Shown: positions 19,455 through 27,609 of the stretch, piece after piece
Numbering within the stretch: position 1 is the first letter of the stretch
Layout of the letters: the number at the start of each line of letters is the position of its first letter
Assembly (NCBI RefSeq): GCF_900111115.1
Contig: NZ_FOGD01000001.1
Coordinates: forward strand, 1-64,000
Source: Giesbergeria anulus
Lineage (GTDB): Bacteria > Pseudomonadota > Gammaproteobacteria > Burkholderiales > Burkholderiaceae_C
Direction of reading: 5' to 3'
Length of the DNA stretch: 64,000 bases
Made by a program: the position numbers and the translations under genes
The notes under the pieces: generated by a model
Seen by the model: only the letters and a program-made list of their open reading frames with translations
Databases searched by the model: none
What the model was told of the DNA's origin: nothing

Positions 19455-20348
19455 ATGACTACTACTTTGCAAGCCCCCCGCACTGCCAGCGGCCACCGTG
19501 TGATTGACATGCGTTGCCGCCCGGCCTATCTGCATGATTTTTTTGGCGCTACGCCTGATTCTCCGGGCGAAGGCGTTGCCCGCTGGCTGAACCGGCGCGT
19601 CGGTGCCCGTGGTGATGATTTGCACTTTGCCCGCTCGCGTACCCCGGAAGGGTTTTTGGCCGAAGTGCGCGACGCGGGCTTGTCCCACGCCGTGGTGGTG
19701 GGCCGCCACACCCCCGGCCAGCACTTGCCCAACGATACCATCCACCAGATTGTGCAAGGGCACCCCGAACTGATTGGTATTGGTGCTGTGGATCCGGCCT
19801 TGCAGGGCACCGAGGCCGCACTGGCCGAGGTAGAACGTGCTGTGCGTACCTTGGGGCTGGCTGGCATTGACCTAGAGCCGGGCTTTGGTGTCCCAGCGCG
19901 CCATCCAGATGATCCGGTGTATTTTCCAATCTACGATTTGGCCCAAGACTTGGGCATTCCGATCTTTTTGATGAGTGGCCCAACCACCCCTGATCTGCGC
20001 TACAACGACCCAGCGCCCTTGGCACAGGTGGCGCAGGCTTTTCCGCGCTTGCGCTTGGTGGCTTACCACGGCTATTGGCCCAATGTGCAGCAAGCGATTG
20101 GCGTGGCGTTTCGCTATGAGAATATCTCTTTGGTGCCCGATATGTACTTGTTCCAACCCGGAACACAGGCTTATGTGGAGGCCGCCAACAGCTTTTTGGG
20201 TGAGCAGTTCTTGTTTGGCTCGTCGTACCCGTTTCGGCCTATTGGGCAAACGATAGAAGACTTTTTGGCTCTGGGCTTTCGCGACGACGTGGTCGAGCAA
20301 CTGCTCTATGGCAATGCCGCGCGTTTGCTGGCGCTGCCAGCAGCGTAG
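19455..20348 (+). CDS. Amidohydrolase-2-family protein lacking usual metal ligands
   Basis: A 297-residue TIM-barrel protein of the amidohydrolase_2 type, recognised from LIGIGAVDPAL, GLAGIDLEPGFG, FPIYDLAQDLGIPIFLMSG, LRLVAYHGYWP, LVPDMYLFQPG and the C-terminal FLFGSSYPF then LYGNAARLL. The usual N-terminal HxH metal motif reads VIDMRCRPAY (His to Arg at both places, as seen), and the late GxDYPF aspartate position reads GSSYPF. The late-barrel His in YHGYW is kept. It may therefore not be a metal hydrolase of the classic type. It follows ssuD by 28 nt as the last plus-strand gene of the sulfur cluster. Function unknown. Confidence 0.75.
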   Translation: MTTTLQAPRTASGHRVIDMRCRPAYLHDFFGATPDSPGEGVARWLNRRVGARGDDLHFARSRTPEGFLAEVRDAGLSHAVVVGRHTPGQHLPNDTIHQIVQGHPELIGIGAVDPALQGTEAALAEVERAVRTLGLAGIDLEPGFGVPARHPDDPVYFPIYDLAQDLGIPIFLMSGPTTPDLRYNDPAPLAQVAQAFPRLRLVAYHGYWPNVQQAIGVAFRYENISLVPDMYLFQPGTQAYVEAANSFLGEQFLFGSSYPFRPIGQTIEDFLALGFRDDVVEQLLYGNAARLLALPAA

Positions 20349-20367
20349 TGTTGCCAAACCAGCGCGC

Positions 20368-21183
20368 TTACAGTGCGCTGTAGCCTTTCCAGAACATATA
20401 AGCGGCCAGCACCAGCAACAGGCTGGCAAATACGCGCCGTAGCTGGCGCACGGGCAAGCTGTGCGCGGCACGGGCACCCAGTGGGGCCGTGAGCACGCTG
20501 CAAGTGGCAATCACTGCCAAGGCAGGCAACCAGAGATAACCCAGCGAATAGGCGGGCAGGCCCAACACTGACGAGCCACCCAGTACATAGCCGGCGACGT
20601 TAAACACCGCAATCGGAAAGCCCAAGGCAGCGCTGGTAGCCACCGCATTGTGGATAGGCACATTGCACCACGTCATAAAGGGCACGCTGATAAAACCACC
20701 ACCGGCCCCGACCAATCCGGCCAAAAAACCAATGCCACTGCCTGCGGCCAACTGCCCCGCAGTGCCCGGCATTTGTCGCGTCGGAGCTGGTTTGCGGTCG
20801 CGGAACATTTGCAGGGCCGAAAAGCCCACAAAGACGCCAAAAAACAGGGCCAAATAAGAGCCTTTGAGCAAGGCAAACACGCCCAAACTGGCAGCAATGC
20901 CGCCCAAGGCAATACCGGGGGCTAGGCGCTGCACCAAGTCCCAGCGCACCGCGCCACGGCGGTGGTGGGCGCGCACACTGGAGATGGAGGTGAACAAAAT
21001 AGTGCCCATCGCCGTGGCAATAGCCATTTTGACGGCCAGATCAGGCGAGACGCCCCGCTGGGTTAGAAAATAGGTGAGAAAAGGCACCAGCATCATGCCA
21101 CCACCAATGCCCAGCAGGCCAGCAAAAAAACCAGCACACAAGCCCAGCAGGGCCAGTTCAATGATGAGCAGGAGGTCGAGCAT
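20368..21183 (-). CDS. TauE/SafE-family membrane transporter (putative sulfite exporter)
   Basis: A 271-residue protein with about eight membrane segments and two related halves, as in TauE/SafE (DUF81): CAGFFAGLLGIGGGMMLVP in the first half and GFLAGLVGAGGGFISVP in the second. It is convergent with the sulfur cluster, its 3' end lying 19 nt from the amidohydrolase stop. Export of excess sulfite or a C2 sulfonate is the family role; here it would relieve sulfite released by SsuD and the DszA-like enzyme. ATG 21183 is used because the hydrophobic N-terminus starts there; an in-frame ATG at 21222 lies inside the 6S RNA gene. Confidence 0.85.
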   Translation of the reverse strand: MLDLLLIIELALLGLCAGFFAGLLGIGGGMMLVPFLTYFLTQRGVSPDLAVKMAIATAMGTILFTSISSVRAHHRRGAVRWDLVQRLAPGIALGGIAASLGVFALLKGSYLALFFGVFVGFSALQMFRDRKPAPTRQMPGTAGQLAAGSGIGFLAGLVGAGGGFISVPFMTWCNVPIHNAVATSAALGFPIAVFNVAGYVLGGSSVLGLPAYSLGYLWLPALAVIATCSVLTAPLGARAAHSLPVRQLRRVFASLLLVLAAYMFWKGYSAL

Positions 21184-21189
21184 AAGAGA

Positions 21190-21372
21190 AGAAGGTGTCT
21201 GCCAGTGCCACCGAACCGGCATCCTGAACCGGGGGTTCAGGGGGGCGAGGGCAGCCAGGCGTTGGGTTCATCTGACGCGAGATGATCACGCTCACCGGGC
21301 AATGTACCAAGCCCAGGCTCAATGAGCATTGGTTCAAGGAAATATAAAGCCCAGCAGCACGGCAGACGGTGC
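21190..21372 (-). ncRNA. ssrS: 6S RNA
   Basis: It lies directly downstream of zapA on the same strand, the standard location in proteobacteria. Ends that could form the closing stem are visible on the minus strand: GTCTGCC (21367-21361) pairs perfectly with GGCAGAC (21203-21197), with GTGC and GCAC continuing inward. The interior has a C/T-rich bulge, a CTTGAACC segment, and a 3'-side hairpin CTGAACC/GGTTCAG (21240-21224). A -10 box TACAAT (21379-21374) sits just before the predicted 5' end. Length about 180 nt matches 6S RNA. It would bind the sigma-70 holoenzyme and adjust transcription in stationary phase. No covariance search was run, and the ends are approximate. Confidence 0.82.
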
Positions 21373-21416
21373 TATTGTAGCCCGGACGGTGCGCCAAGCA
21401 CCCACAAGAAATAAGC

Positions 21417-21812
21417 TCAAATTCGGGACGGATCGTCTTTTTCCAGCACTGAGTCGAGGCGCTCTAGCAGGGCTTGGCATTTGGTTTGTAGTTCTGGCCC
21501 AGAGACGCTGAGGGCCAAGGCGGTGGCTTCTTCGGCGTGGGCTTGGGCCTGGGCTGTGACGGCTTCGGCGTATTCGGCCCGCAGCAGGGCTTCTTTTTCT
21601 GCGGCAGTAGCTTTGACCATTTCAAAGGCCAAATTGATGGCCGCTTGCACGGCAATTTGTTCGCGCAGGCGCACTTTGCCATGATCGCGAATCTGCGTCA
21701 TGGCCTTGTCTACCCGTGCGGCGGCTTCACGTAGATAGCCCTCACCACCTTCTGGGCAGCTCAATTGCAGGTTTTGCTGCATGATCTGCACCTCGATTTT
21801 TTTCATCATCAT
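21417..21812 (-). CDS. zapA: Cell division protein ZapA
   Basis: FtsZ-ring-associated protein of 131 residues. The N-terminal globular part reads KKIEVQIMQQNLQLSCPEGG and continues to YLREAAARVDKAMTQIRD. The AVQAAINLAFEMVKA helix and a long C-terminal helix for dimer and tetramer coiled coils follow. It is somewhat longer than E. coli ZapA (109) through an Ala/Glu-rich stretch. ATG 21812 overlaps the TGA of the coiled-coil gene upstream (ATGA), and GAGAGAGGG is a good ribosome site. It is followed by 6S RNA. Confidence 0.92.
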   Translation of the reverse strand: MMMKKIEVQIMQQNLQLSCPEGGEGYLREAAARVDKAMTQIRDHGKVRLREQIAVQAAINLAFEMVKATAAEKEALLRAEYAEAVTAQAQAHAEEATALALSVSGPELQTKCQALLERLDSVLEKDDPSRI

Positions 21813-22516
21813 GCACCACCCTCTCTCTCGACAGGACTGGCGGGCAGGGTTTCCATCAGGGCATCCATGCGGGAGCGGGCTGTTTGTAGGCGCGACTTGA
21901 GTTGCTCATGCTCGTGGGTGAGAGTGGCAGCGCGCTCGGCTTGCTCGGTGCTGGTGTGCTGCAAGGCGTCGCGCTCTTGGGTCAGGGCCGTGATTTGTTC
22001 TAGCTGCGTTTGCGCCGTCTGTTGCAGGGCCTCGCACTCTTGGCGCAGGGTAGCTACCTGCGCCGCTTGCTCGGTGCTGGTGTGCTGCAAAGCGGTATGG
22101 GCTTGTTGCAAGCTGGCGTGTTCTTTGCACAGGACTGCCAGCTTTTCGGCTTGTGGCGCACTGTTGCGCAGCAACTCTTCATGCTGGCGCGTGAGGGTGA
22201 CGAGCTGCTCGGTTTGGGCGGCATGCACTTTTTGCAGGGCGTCGCGTTCTTGCTCTAGGTGCAAGGCCTTGGCCTCTTGGCGTAGCCCTTCTTCTTGTAG
22301 GGCGGTGTGTGCTTGTACTAGCAGCTCGTGTTCTTGCAACTGCCGGGCTATTTGTTCGGCTTGCTGCTCGCGGATTTGCTCCAGAGTCTGTCGCTCTCGG
22401 GTCAAATCAGCCAACTGCTGCGCCTGCTGTTGCTGGGTTTGCTGCGACTGGGCCAAGCGTTGGAGCAGATGTTCCACACGCACGGTGATGAGATCGAGGG
22501 TTTGCAAGGGGGCCAT
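21809..22516 (-). CDS. ZapB-like coiled-coil protein with internal duplication
   Basis: A 235-residue protein that is almost wholly heptad coiled coil, rich in Gln, Leu, Glu and Ala. The N-terminus (LDLITVRVEHLLQRLAQ) and C-terminus (HEQLKSRLQTARSRMDALME) resemble the short ZapB-like proteins (about 70-100 residues) encoded just before zapA in many betaproteobacteria. The middle is an expansion: the segment ALQHTSTEQA occurs twice, 42 residues apart. It is translationally coupled to zapA (ATGA). A TTG at 22546 would add ten residues; ATG 22516 is preferred. The likely role is as a partner of ZapA at the division ring, inferred from position and shape. Confidence 0.78.
   Translation of the reverse strand: MAPLQTLDLITVRVEHLLQRLAQSQQTQQQQAQQLADLTRERQTLEQIREQQAEQIARQLQEHELLVQAHTALQEEGLRQEAKALHLEQERDALQKVHAAQTEQLVTLTRQHEELLRNSAPQAEKLAVLCKEHASLQQAHTALQHTSTEQAAQVATLRQECEALQQTAQTQLEQITALTQERDALQHTSTEQAERAATLTHEHEQLKSRLQTARSRMDALMETLPASPVEREGGA
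21939..22090 (-). repeat. 26-nt exact direct repeat with 126-nt period inside the coiled-coil gene
   Basis: The sequence starting GCTTGCTCGGTGCTGGTGTG and ending CTGCAA occurs identically at 21939-21964 and 22065-22090. The offset of 126 nt is 42 codons, exactly six heptads, so duplication lengthened the rod without breaking its register. Confidence 0.85.
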
Positions 22517-22567
22517 GTCTGCAATTGTAGGGTTGCCTGTGGTCAAAGCGCCGTAGAATCGCCGCCG

Positions 22568-22790
22568 TTGGTGCTCGTGGTGTGGTTCACATGCCGCAGT
22601 TCAACGGGAAGCAGGGAGGAAAGCCGCCGTCAGGGTCGCTGCCGAGCCTGCGCTGCCCCCGCAACGGTCAGCGGACGAGTGTGCATACCACTCACTCTCT
22701 CTTTAGCCACCAGCCACTGGATGCCTTGAACAAGCACTGGGAAGGCGCTAGAGGGCGTTTCGCCAGCCCGGATACCGGCCAACACCGTGG
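22568..22790 (+). promoter_or_regulatory. Cobalamin (B12) riboswitch upstream of btuB
   Basis: All main conserved blocks of the cobalamin aptamer are readable in order: GGTGCT near the 5' end, AACGGGAAGCAGGG, AAAGCCGC, GCTGCCCCCGCAACGGTCAG, the B12-box core AGCCACTGGATGCC, AGCACTGGGAAGG, AGAGGGC, and GCCAGCCCGGATACCGGCC close to the 3' end. About 85 nt of leader remain before btuB. A GGGGAGG purine tract at 22838-22844 could be the ribosome site masked when cobalamin is bound, but no expression-platform pairing was proven. It should repress btuB, and by coupling the genes after it, when adenosylcobalamin is plentiful. Confidence 0.95.
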
Positions 22791-22875
22791 TTGCGCACAG
22801 CCTGTAGGCGAGTGCGGCTGTATCACCCAACGCTGGCGGGGAGGCCGGCACGGGTTGCTCTCTTTTTTGTTTCCC

Positions 22876-24801
22876 ATGAATTCTGTTTCTTTCCAAGCCC
22901 GTCCTAGTGCCTTGCTGGGTTTGCGTCCTGTGGTGGCAGCTTGCTGCTTGATGTTGTCCGCACTGTCGGCCCAAGCCGAAACCTCCACTCTAGAGCAGCC
23001 TTGGCTGTTGGCGCAAAATCTGCGCGCCCCTTCGCTGGACGACGTGGTGGTGACGGCCACGCGCACGCCGCAACCCTTGGCCGATTTGGTGGCCGATGTG
23101 TCGATTTTGGATCGCGAAACTCTAGAAGCCAGCGGTGCCACGGCCTTGCCCGATGTGCTGGCCCGGCTGCCGGGCGTAGAAATCTCGCGCAATGGTGGCC
23201 CCGGCAATGCCAGCAGCGTGTTTGTGCGCGGTGCTGAATCGCGCTTTACGGCAGTCTATATCGACGGCATCCGTGTGGATTCGCAATCGACCGGCGGCGC
23301 GCAATGGGAGCAAATTCCGCTGGCGCAAATCGAGCGCATTGAGGTGCTACGCGGCCCGGCTGCGGCGGTGTATGGCTCGGATGCCATTGCTGGGGTTATC
23401 CAACTGTTTACCCGCAAAGGCGAAGGCCCAGCCCAGCCGATGGTGGGTGTGGGCGTTGGCAGCCAAGGCATGCGCAAGATTGAGGCGGGCATCAGTGGCA
23501 GCGCTGGCACCGAGGGGGCGTTTGACTATGCTTTGGGCCTGAGCCGCACCATCAGCGATGGCTTTGATACCAAAACCAGCGGCAGCCACCACCTTGACCG
23601 CGATGGCTACCGCAGCACGTCGGGCAACGCTCGCTTGGGCTTGCGTATTAATGCACAACACCGTTTGGATGCCACGCTGCTGGCGCAGCGGCTGAACTCC
23701 GGTTACGACGATTTTAATTACGACGCCAAGGCCCCCGCTGATGACCGCAGTTTGCACCGCCTGCGCACAGCGGGCCTGACTTGGCAAGCGCAGTGGAACG
23801 ATGCCTACCGCACGCGCTTGTCCATCACCGAGGCCGCCAGCCATTACGAAACCACGCCATCGCCTTACCTGACCGAAACCACGCTGCGCGGCTACCTGTG
23901 GCAGCACGATTATCAATGGGGCGCGCACCACTTTAGCGCGGCCTTAGAGCGCCGTGAAGACCAGCTCTACAACCCGGCTTTCGATGCCAAGAGGGCGACA
24001 CTGGACAGCCAGCGTTCGCAAGATGCCTTAGCGCTGGGCTATGGCTACAGCGCGGGCGGTCATACGGTGCAAATCAATGCCCGCCATGACAACGACAGCG
24101 AATTTGGCGGCCACAACACCGGCAGCTTGGCCTATGGTTATGCCATCACGCCTTCACTGCGCGCCACGGCCTCGGTGGGCACGGCGTTTCGAGCACCCAC
24201 GCTCTACCATCGCTTTAGTGAGTATGGTGTTGCCACGCTGCAACCAGAAAAAAGCCGCAATGCCGAAATCGGTCTGCGCTGGGCTGAAAAGAGCAGCACT
24301 TTCTCCATCGTGGCCTACCGCAACCGGGTGCGCAACCTGATCTCTTTTGCTGGCGTGGGCGCTTGTGTTTCTGACTATGGCTGCTATGCCAACACGGCCC
24401 GTGCGCAATACGAAGGCGTGACTGTCTCTGGCTCTTACCGCATGGCGGGGGTGCAATGGCGCGGTGCAATGGATTGGCAAAACCCGCGCGATTTGGACAC
24501 TGGCAAACAACTGGCCCGCCGAGCCAAACGCCATGCCACACTCGGGGCAGAAACGGTGTTGGCAGGCTGGAATTGGGGCGCAGAAATGCAAGCCTCCGGC
24601 CAGCGTTTTGACACTGTTGCCAACACTACCCGGCTGGGCGGCTACGCGCTGTGGAATTTGTATGCTAGCACGCGCATGGCCCGTGACTTCACGCTGCTGG
24701 CGCGCATTGACAATCTGGCCGACAAAGACTACCAGTTGGCCCGCACCTATGCCACTGCCGGGCGCGCCCTGTATGTGGGCCTGAAATGGACACCCCAATG
24801 A
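22876..24801 (+). CDS. btuB: TonB-dependent cobalamin receptor BtuB
   Basis: Outer-membrane receptor of about 641 residues. It has a signal peptide (cleavage near LSAQA-ET), a TonB-box-like stretch LDDVVVTATRTPQ, a plug domain (LARLPGVEISRNGGPGN, VYIDGIRVDS, IERIEVLRGPAAAVYGSDAI), and a 22-strand-type barrel ending YVGLKWTPQ. Length is near E. coli BtuB (614). The riboswitch upstream supports the substrate. The ATG at 22876 has no ribosome site next to it; an in-frame TTG at 22855 lies 10 nt after GGGGAGG and may be the true start. The stop overlaps the cbiA start (ATGA). Confidence 0.95.
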   Translation: MNSVSFQARPSALLGLRPVVAACCLMLSALSAQAETSTLEQPWLLAQNLRAPSLDDVVVTATRTPQPLADLVADVSILDRETLEASGATALPDVLARLPGVEISRNGGPGNASSVFVRGAESRFTAVYIDGIRVDSQSTGGAQWEQIPLAQIERIEVLRGPAAAVYGSDAIAGVIQLFTRKGEGPAQPMVGVGVGSQGMRKIEAGISGSAGTEGAFDYALGLSRTISDGFDTKTSGSHHLDRDGYRSTSGNARLGLRINAQHRLDATLLAQRLNSGYDDFNYDAKAPADDRSLHRLRTAGLTWQAQWNDAYRTRLSITEAASHYETTPSPYLTETTLRGYLWQHDYQWGAHHFSAALERREDQLYNPAFDAKRATLDSQRSQDALALGYGYSAGGHTVQINARHDNDSEFGGHNTGSLAYGYAITPSLRATASVGTAFRAPTLYHRFSEYGVATLQPEKSRNAEIGLRWAEKSSTFSIVAYRNRVRNLISFAGVGACVSDYGCYANTARAQYEGVTVSGSYRMAGVQWRGAMDWQNPRDLDTGKQLARRAKRHATLGAETVLAGWNWGAEMQASGQRFDTVANTTRLGGYALWNLYASTRMARDFTLLARIDNLADKDYQLARTYATAGRALYVGLKWTPQ

Positions 24802-26147
24802 GCGCCCGTTGTCCTGCACTGCTGATTGCTGCCCCGGCTTCGGGGCAGGGCAAAACCACCCTCACTGCCGCCTTGGCGCGCTTGCACAGCCGCCAAGGGC
24901 GCACAGTGCGCGTGTTCAAGTGTGGGCCAGATTTTCTCGATCCGCACTGGCATGAGCTGGCTAGTGGTGCCCCGGTGCATTCGCTCGATGGTTGGATGAC
25001 TGGCCCCGAAGATGTGGCAGCCCGGCTCTACGCTGCCGCCCAAGAGGCTGATCTGATCCTGATTGAAGGCGTGATGGGCCTGTTTGATGGCAGCCCCAGC
25101 GCGGCGGAACTGGCGCAGCGGCTGGATATTCCGGTGCTGGCAGTGCTGGATGCCGGGGCCATGTCCACCACCTTTGGCGCGCTGGTCTATGGCTTGGTGC
25201 ATTACCAGCCGGGCTTGCGTTGGGCAGGGGTGCTGGCGAACCGGGTTGCTACCGAACACCATGCCGATTTGCTGCAAGCGGGGCTGCGCGACCCTGCACT
25301 GTGGCAAGGGGCTTTGCAAAAAGTCATCCCTGCCGGAGAAACTTCGCTGTTGCCCGAACGTCATCTGGGCTTGGTGGCTGCCCATGAACTGGGCGATGCC
25401 CTGCAACGGCTGGATGCGGTGGCCGATGCACTGGCGCAGACGCCGCTGGGCCAGCGCAGTTGGGAGCAATGGCAAGAATGGGCGGTAGATTTTGCAGCGC
25501 CAGCGGCCAAGCCAGCGCAAGAAGCCATCCAACCTTGGTTGCAAGGCCGCACGGTGGCCGTGGCGCGGGATGCGGCATTCAGCTTTATCTATCCGGCCAA
25601 TCTGGACTGTTTGCAGGCGATGGGGGCGCAACTGGTGTTTTTCTCGCCCTTGGCGGGGGATAGTTTGCCACCCTGCGATGCGGTGTGGCTGCCCGGTGGC
25701 TACCCCGAACTGCACGCCCCAGCCTTGATGGCCAATCAAGCCATACAAGAAGGCTTGCGCGCGCACTGGGCCGCAGGCAAGCCCATTTGGGCTGAATGCG
25801 GTGGCATGGTGGCCCTGTGTGAAGGCATTACCGGCCACGATGGGCAATTTGCGCCCCTGTGGGGCTTGCTGCCCGGTAAGGCGGTATTGCAAAAGCGTCT
25901 GGCGGGGTTGGGAATGCAGCAACTGGCCACCGACACCAGGGTGCTGCGTGGGCACACCTTCCACTATTCGCGGCTAGACAGCCCGGTACCAGTGCTCACG
26001 CGCAGCAGCCGCCCCGGCCAAGCCGTAGAGGAAGGCAAGGGCGAAGCCCTGTACCAGCACGGCAGCCTGCACGCCAGTTATTTTCATGCGTGGTTTGCCT
26101 CCAGCCCGCGCACGGTGGCCGGTTGGCTGGGCGGGGTGGGCGCATGA
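24798..26147 (+). CDS. cbiA: Cobyrinate a,c-diamide synthase
   Basis: ATP- and glutamine-dependent amidation of the corrin a and c side chains. Of 449 residues, the N-terminal part has the P-loop APASGQGKTTLTAAL and KCGPDFLDPHW, then LIEGVMGLFDG. The C-terminal class I glutamine amidotransferase domain shows VWLPGGYPELHA and the nucleophile Cys334 in AECGGMVALCEG, with FHYSR near the end. ATG 24798 overlaps the btuB stop. In aerobic-pathway nomenclature this is CobB, not the sirtuin of the same symbol. No corrin-ring genes are in the window. Confidence 0.93.
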   Translation: MSARCPALLIAAPASGQGKTTLTAALARLHSRQGRTVRVFKCGPDFLDPHWHELASGAPVHSLDGWMTGPEDVAARLYAAAQEADLILIEGVMGLFDGSPSAAELAQRLDIPVLAVLDAGAMSTTFGALVYGLVHYQPGLRWAGVLANRVATEHHADLLQAGLRDPALWQGALQKVIPAGETSLLPERHLGLVAAHELGDALQRLDAVADALAQTPLGQRSWEQWQEWAVDFAAPAAKPAQEAIQPWLQGRTVAVARDAAFSFIYPANLDCLQAMGAQLVFFSPLAGDSLPPCDAVWLPGGYPELHAPALMANQAIQEGLRAHWAAGKPIWAECGGMVALCEGITGHDGQFAPLWGLLPGKAVLQKRLAGLGMQQLATDTRVLRGHTFHYSRLDSPVPVLTRSSRPGQAVEEGKGEALYQHGSLHASYFHAWFASSPRTVAGWLGGVGA

Positions 26148-26746
26148 GCTTGTCCATCGCCCGCACTGAGCTGATTTTGGGGGGGCAAAAAAGCGGCAAA
26201 TCGCGCCGAGCCGAGCTATTGGCCCGTGACTGGCTGGCGCAATCGCCCCAGCACCGTGCCCTGATGCTGGCTACCGCCCAAGCGTGGGATGGCGAGATGC
26301 AAGAGCGCATCCAGCGCCACCAGCAAGACCGGGCGGTGCGCGTGCCGGGCATGAGCACACTGGAAGAGCCGCGCTACTTGGCGCAAGCTCTGCAAGCACA
26401 CAGCCGCCCCGATACGCTGATCGTGGTCGATTGCCTGACCTTGTGGCTCACCCACTGGCTGATGCCTGCCGATACAGCCCCAGAGGCTGCCCCGTTGGGG
26501 ACTTGGCAAGAACAGGCCACGGCTTTTTGCACGGCACTAACCCAAGCCCCCGGCCCGGTGGTGTTGGTGGGCAATGAAATCGGTTTGGGTGTGATTCCGC
26601 TGGGCCGCGAGGTACGGGCTTTTGTGGATGCGCTGGGCCTGCTCAACCAGCAAGTGGCCCAAGCGTGCCAGCGCGTCACGCTGATGGCCGCAGGCTTGCC
26701 ACTGACTTTAAAGGAGATGCCATGCCACGGCTCCAACGCAGTCTGA
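26144..26746 (+). CDS. cobU: Adenosylcobinamide kinase / guanylyltransferase
   Basis: Bifunctional enzyme of 200 residues that phosphorylates adenosylcobinamide and transfers GMP to give AdoCbi-GDP. It shows the P-loop LILGGQKSGKSRRAE, the GMP-accepting His region MQERIQRHQQDR, VVDCLTLWLTHWL, and the family block VGNEIGLGVIPLGREVRAF. Length fits CobU/CobP (about 180-200). The start overlaps the cbiA stop (ATGA at 26144). The 3' end overlaps btuF by 25 nt in another frame. Confidence 0.93.
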   Translation: MSLSIARTELILGGQKSGKSRRAELLARDWLAQSPQHRALMLATAQAWDGEMQERIQRHQQDRAVRVPGMSTLEEPRYLAQALQAHSRPDTLIVVDCLTLWLTHWLMPADTAPEAAPLGTWQEQATAFCTALTQAPGPVVLVGNEIGLGVIPLGREVRAFVDALGLLNQQVAQACQRVTLMAAGLPLTLKEMPCHGSNAV

Positions 26747-27609
26747 CCCGGCTGTGCGCTGCGCTGGCTTGGGGCGCAGCCACGCTCACAGTGCAAGCCC
26801 AAACCATCCAACTCACCGATGACCGGGGCCATGCCATGACGTTGGCGCGGCCAGCGCAGCGCATTGTCAGTTTGCTGCCCTCACTGACCGAAACCGTTTG
26901 CGCCTTAGAACAATGCCACCGGCTGGTGGGCGTAGATCGCTATTCCGACTGGCCCGCCAGCGTGCAAAAGCTGCCCAAACTGGGCGGCGGCCTCGACCCC
27001 AACATCGAGGCCATTGTGGCGCTGCGCCCGGATGTGGTGCTGATGGCGACTTCTTCGCGGGGTGCGGCACGGCTAGAGTCGCTGGGTGTGCCAGTGCTGG
27101 CACTAGAGCCTAAAAGCCATGCCGATGTGCAGCGTGTGCTGGGCAAAATCGGCCAAGTGCTGGCCGTGCCCGATGCCCAGCGCGTGTGGCGCGTGATTGA
27201 TGCTGGGGTGCAGGCAGCGGCGCAATCGGTGCCCGCTGCGGCCCGCAATACACGGGTTTATTTTGAAGTGAACCGGGGGCCGTATGGCGCCGGTATGCAA
27301 TCCTTTATTGGCGAAACCCTGACCCGTTTGGGCGCACGCAATATCTTGCCTGCCGCGCTGGGGCCATTTCCCAAGCTCAACCCAGAATATGTGGTGCGTG
27401 CCAATCCCGACCTGATCATGGTGGGCGCACGCAGCGTCGAGGGGCTGGCGCAGCGCCCCGGCTGGCAAGCGATGCAGGCGCTGCAACAGCAACGCCTGTG
27501 CGTTTTTACGCCGCCTGAGTTTGATATGCTGATTCGCCCCGGCCCACGCATGGCCGAAGGCGCTCGTCTGATGGCCCGCTGCCTGACGGACAAGGCCGCC
27601 GCCCGATGA
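26722..27609 (+). CDS. btuF: Periplasmic cobalamin-binding protein BtuF
   Basis: Helical-backbone receptor of 295 residues for the BtuCD importer. A signal peptide ends near LTVQA-QT. The mature protein has the BtuF/FhuD layout: PAQRIVSLLPSLTETVCALE, RLVGVDRYSDWP, KLGGGLDPNIEAIVALRPDVV and RPGWQAMQALQQQRLC. ATG 26722 has AAGGAG at 26711-26716, inside cobU. It is followed by btuC with a four-base overlap. Confidence 0.92.
   Translation: MPRLQRSLTRLCAALAWGAATLTVQAQTIQLTDDRGHAMTLARPAQRIVSLLPSLTETVCALEQCHRLVGVDRYSDWPASVQKLPKLGGGLDPNIEAIVALRPDVVLMATSSRGAARLESLGVPVLALEPKSHADVQRVLGKIGQVLAVPDAQRVWRVIDAGVQAAAQSVPAAARNTRVYFEVNRGPYGAGMQSFIGETLTRLGARNILPAALGPFPKLNPEYVVRANPDLIMVGARSVEGLAQRPGWQAMQALQQQRLCVFTPPEFDMLIRPGPRMAEGARLMARCLTDKAAAR

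Noticed and set aside
21224-21240. Hairpin CTGAACC/GGTTCAG taken as a terminator for zapA
   Set aside because: No T-run follows on either strand; it fits as an internal hairpin of the 6S RNA.
24747-25964. 405-codon minus-strand frame opposite cbiA
   Set aside because: The plus strand encodes a complete CbiA with P-loop and amidotransferase Cys; the antisense frame is a by-product of high GC.
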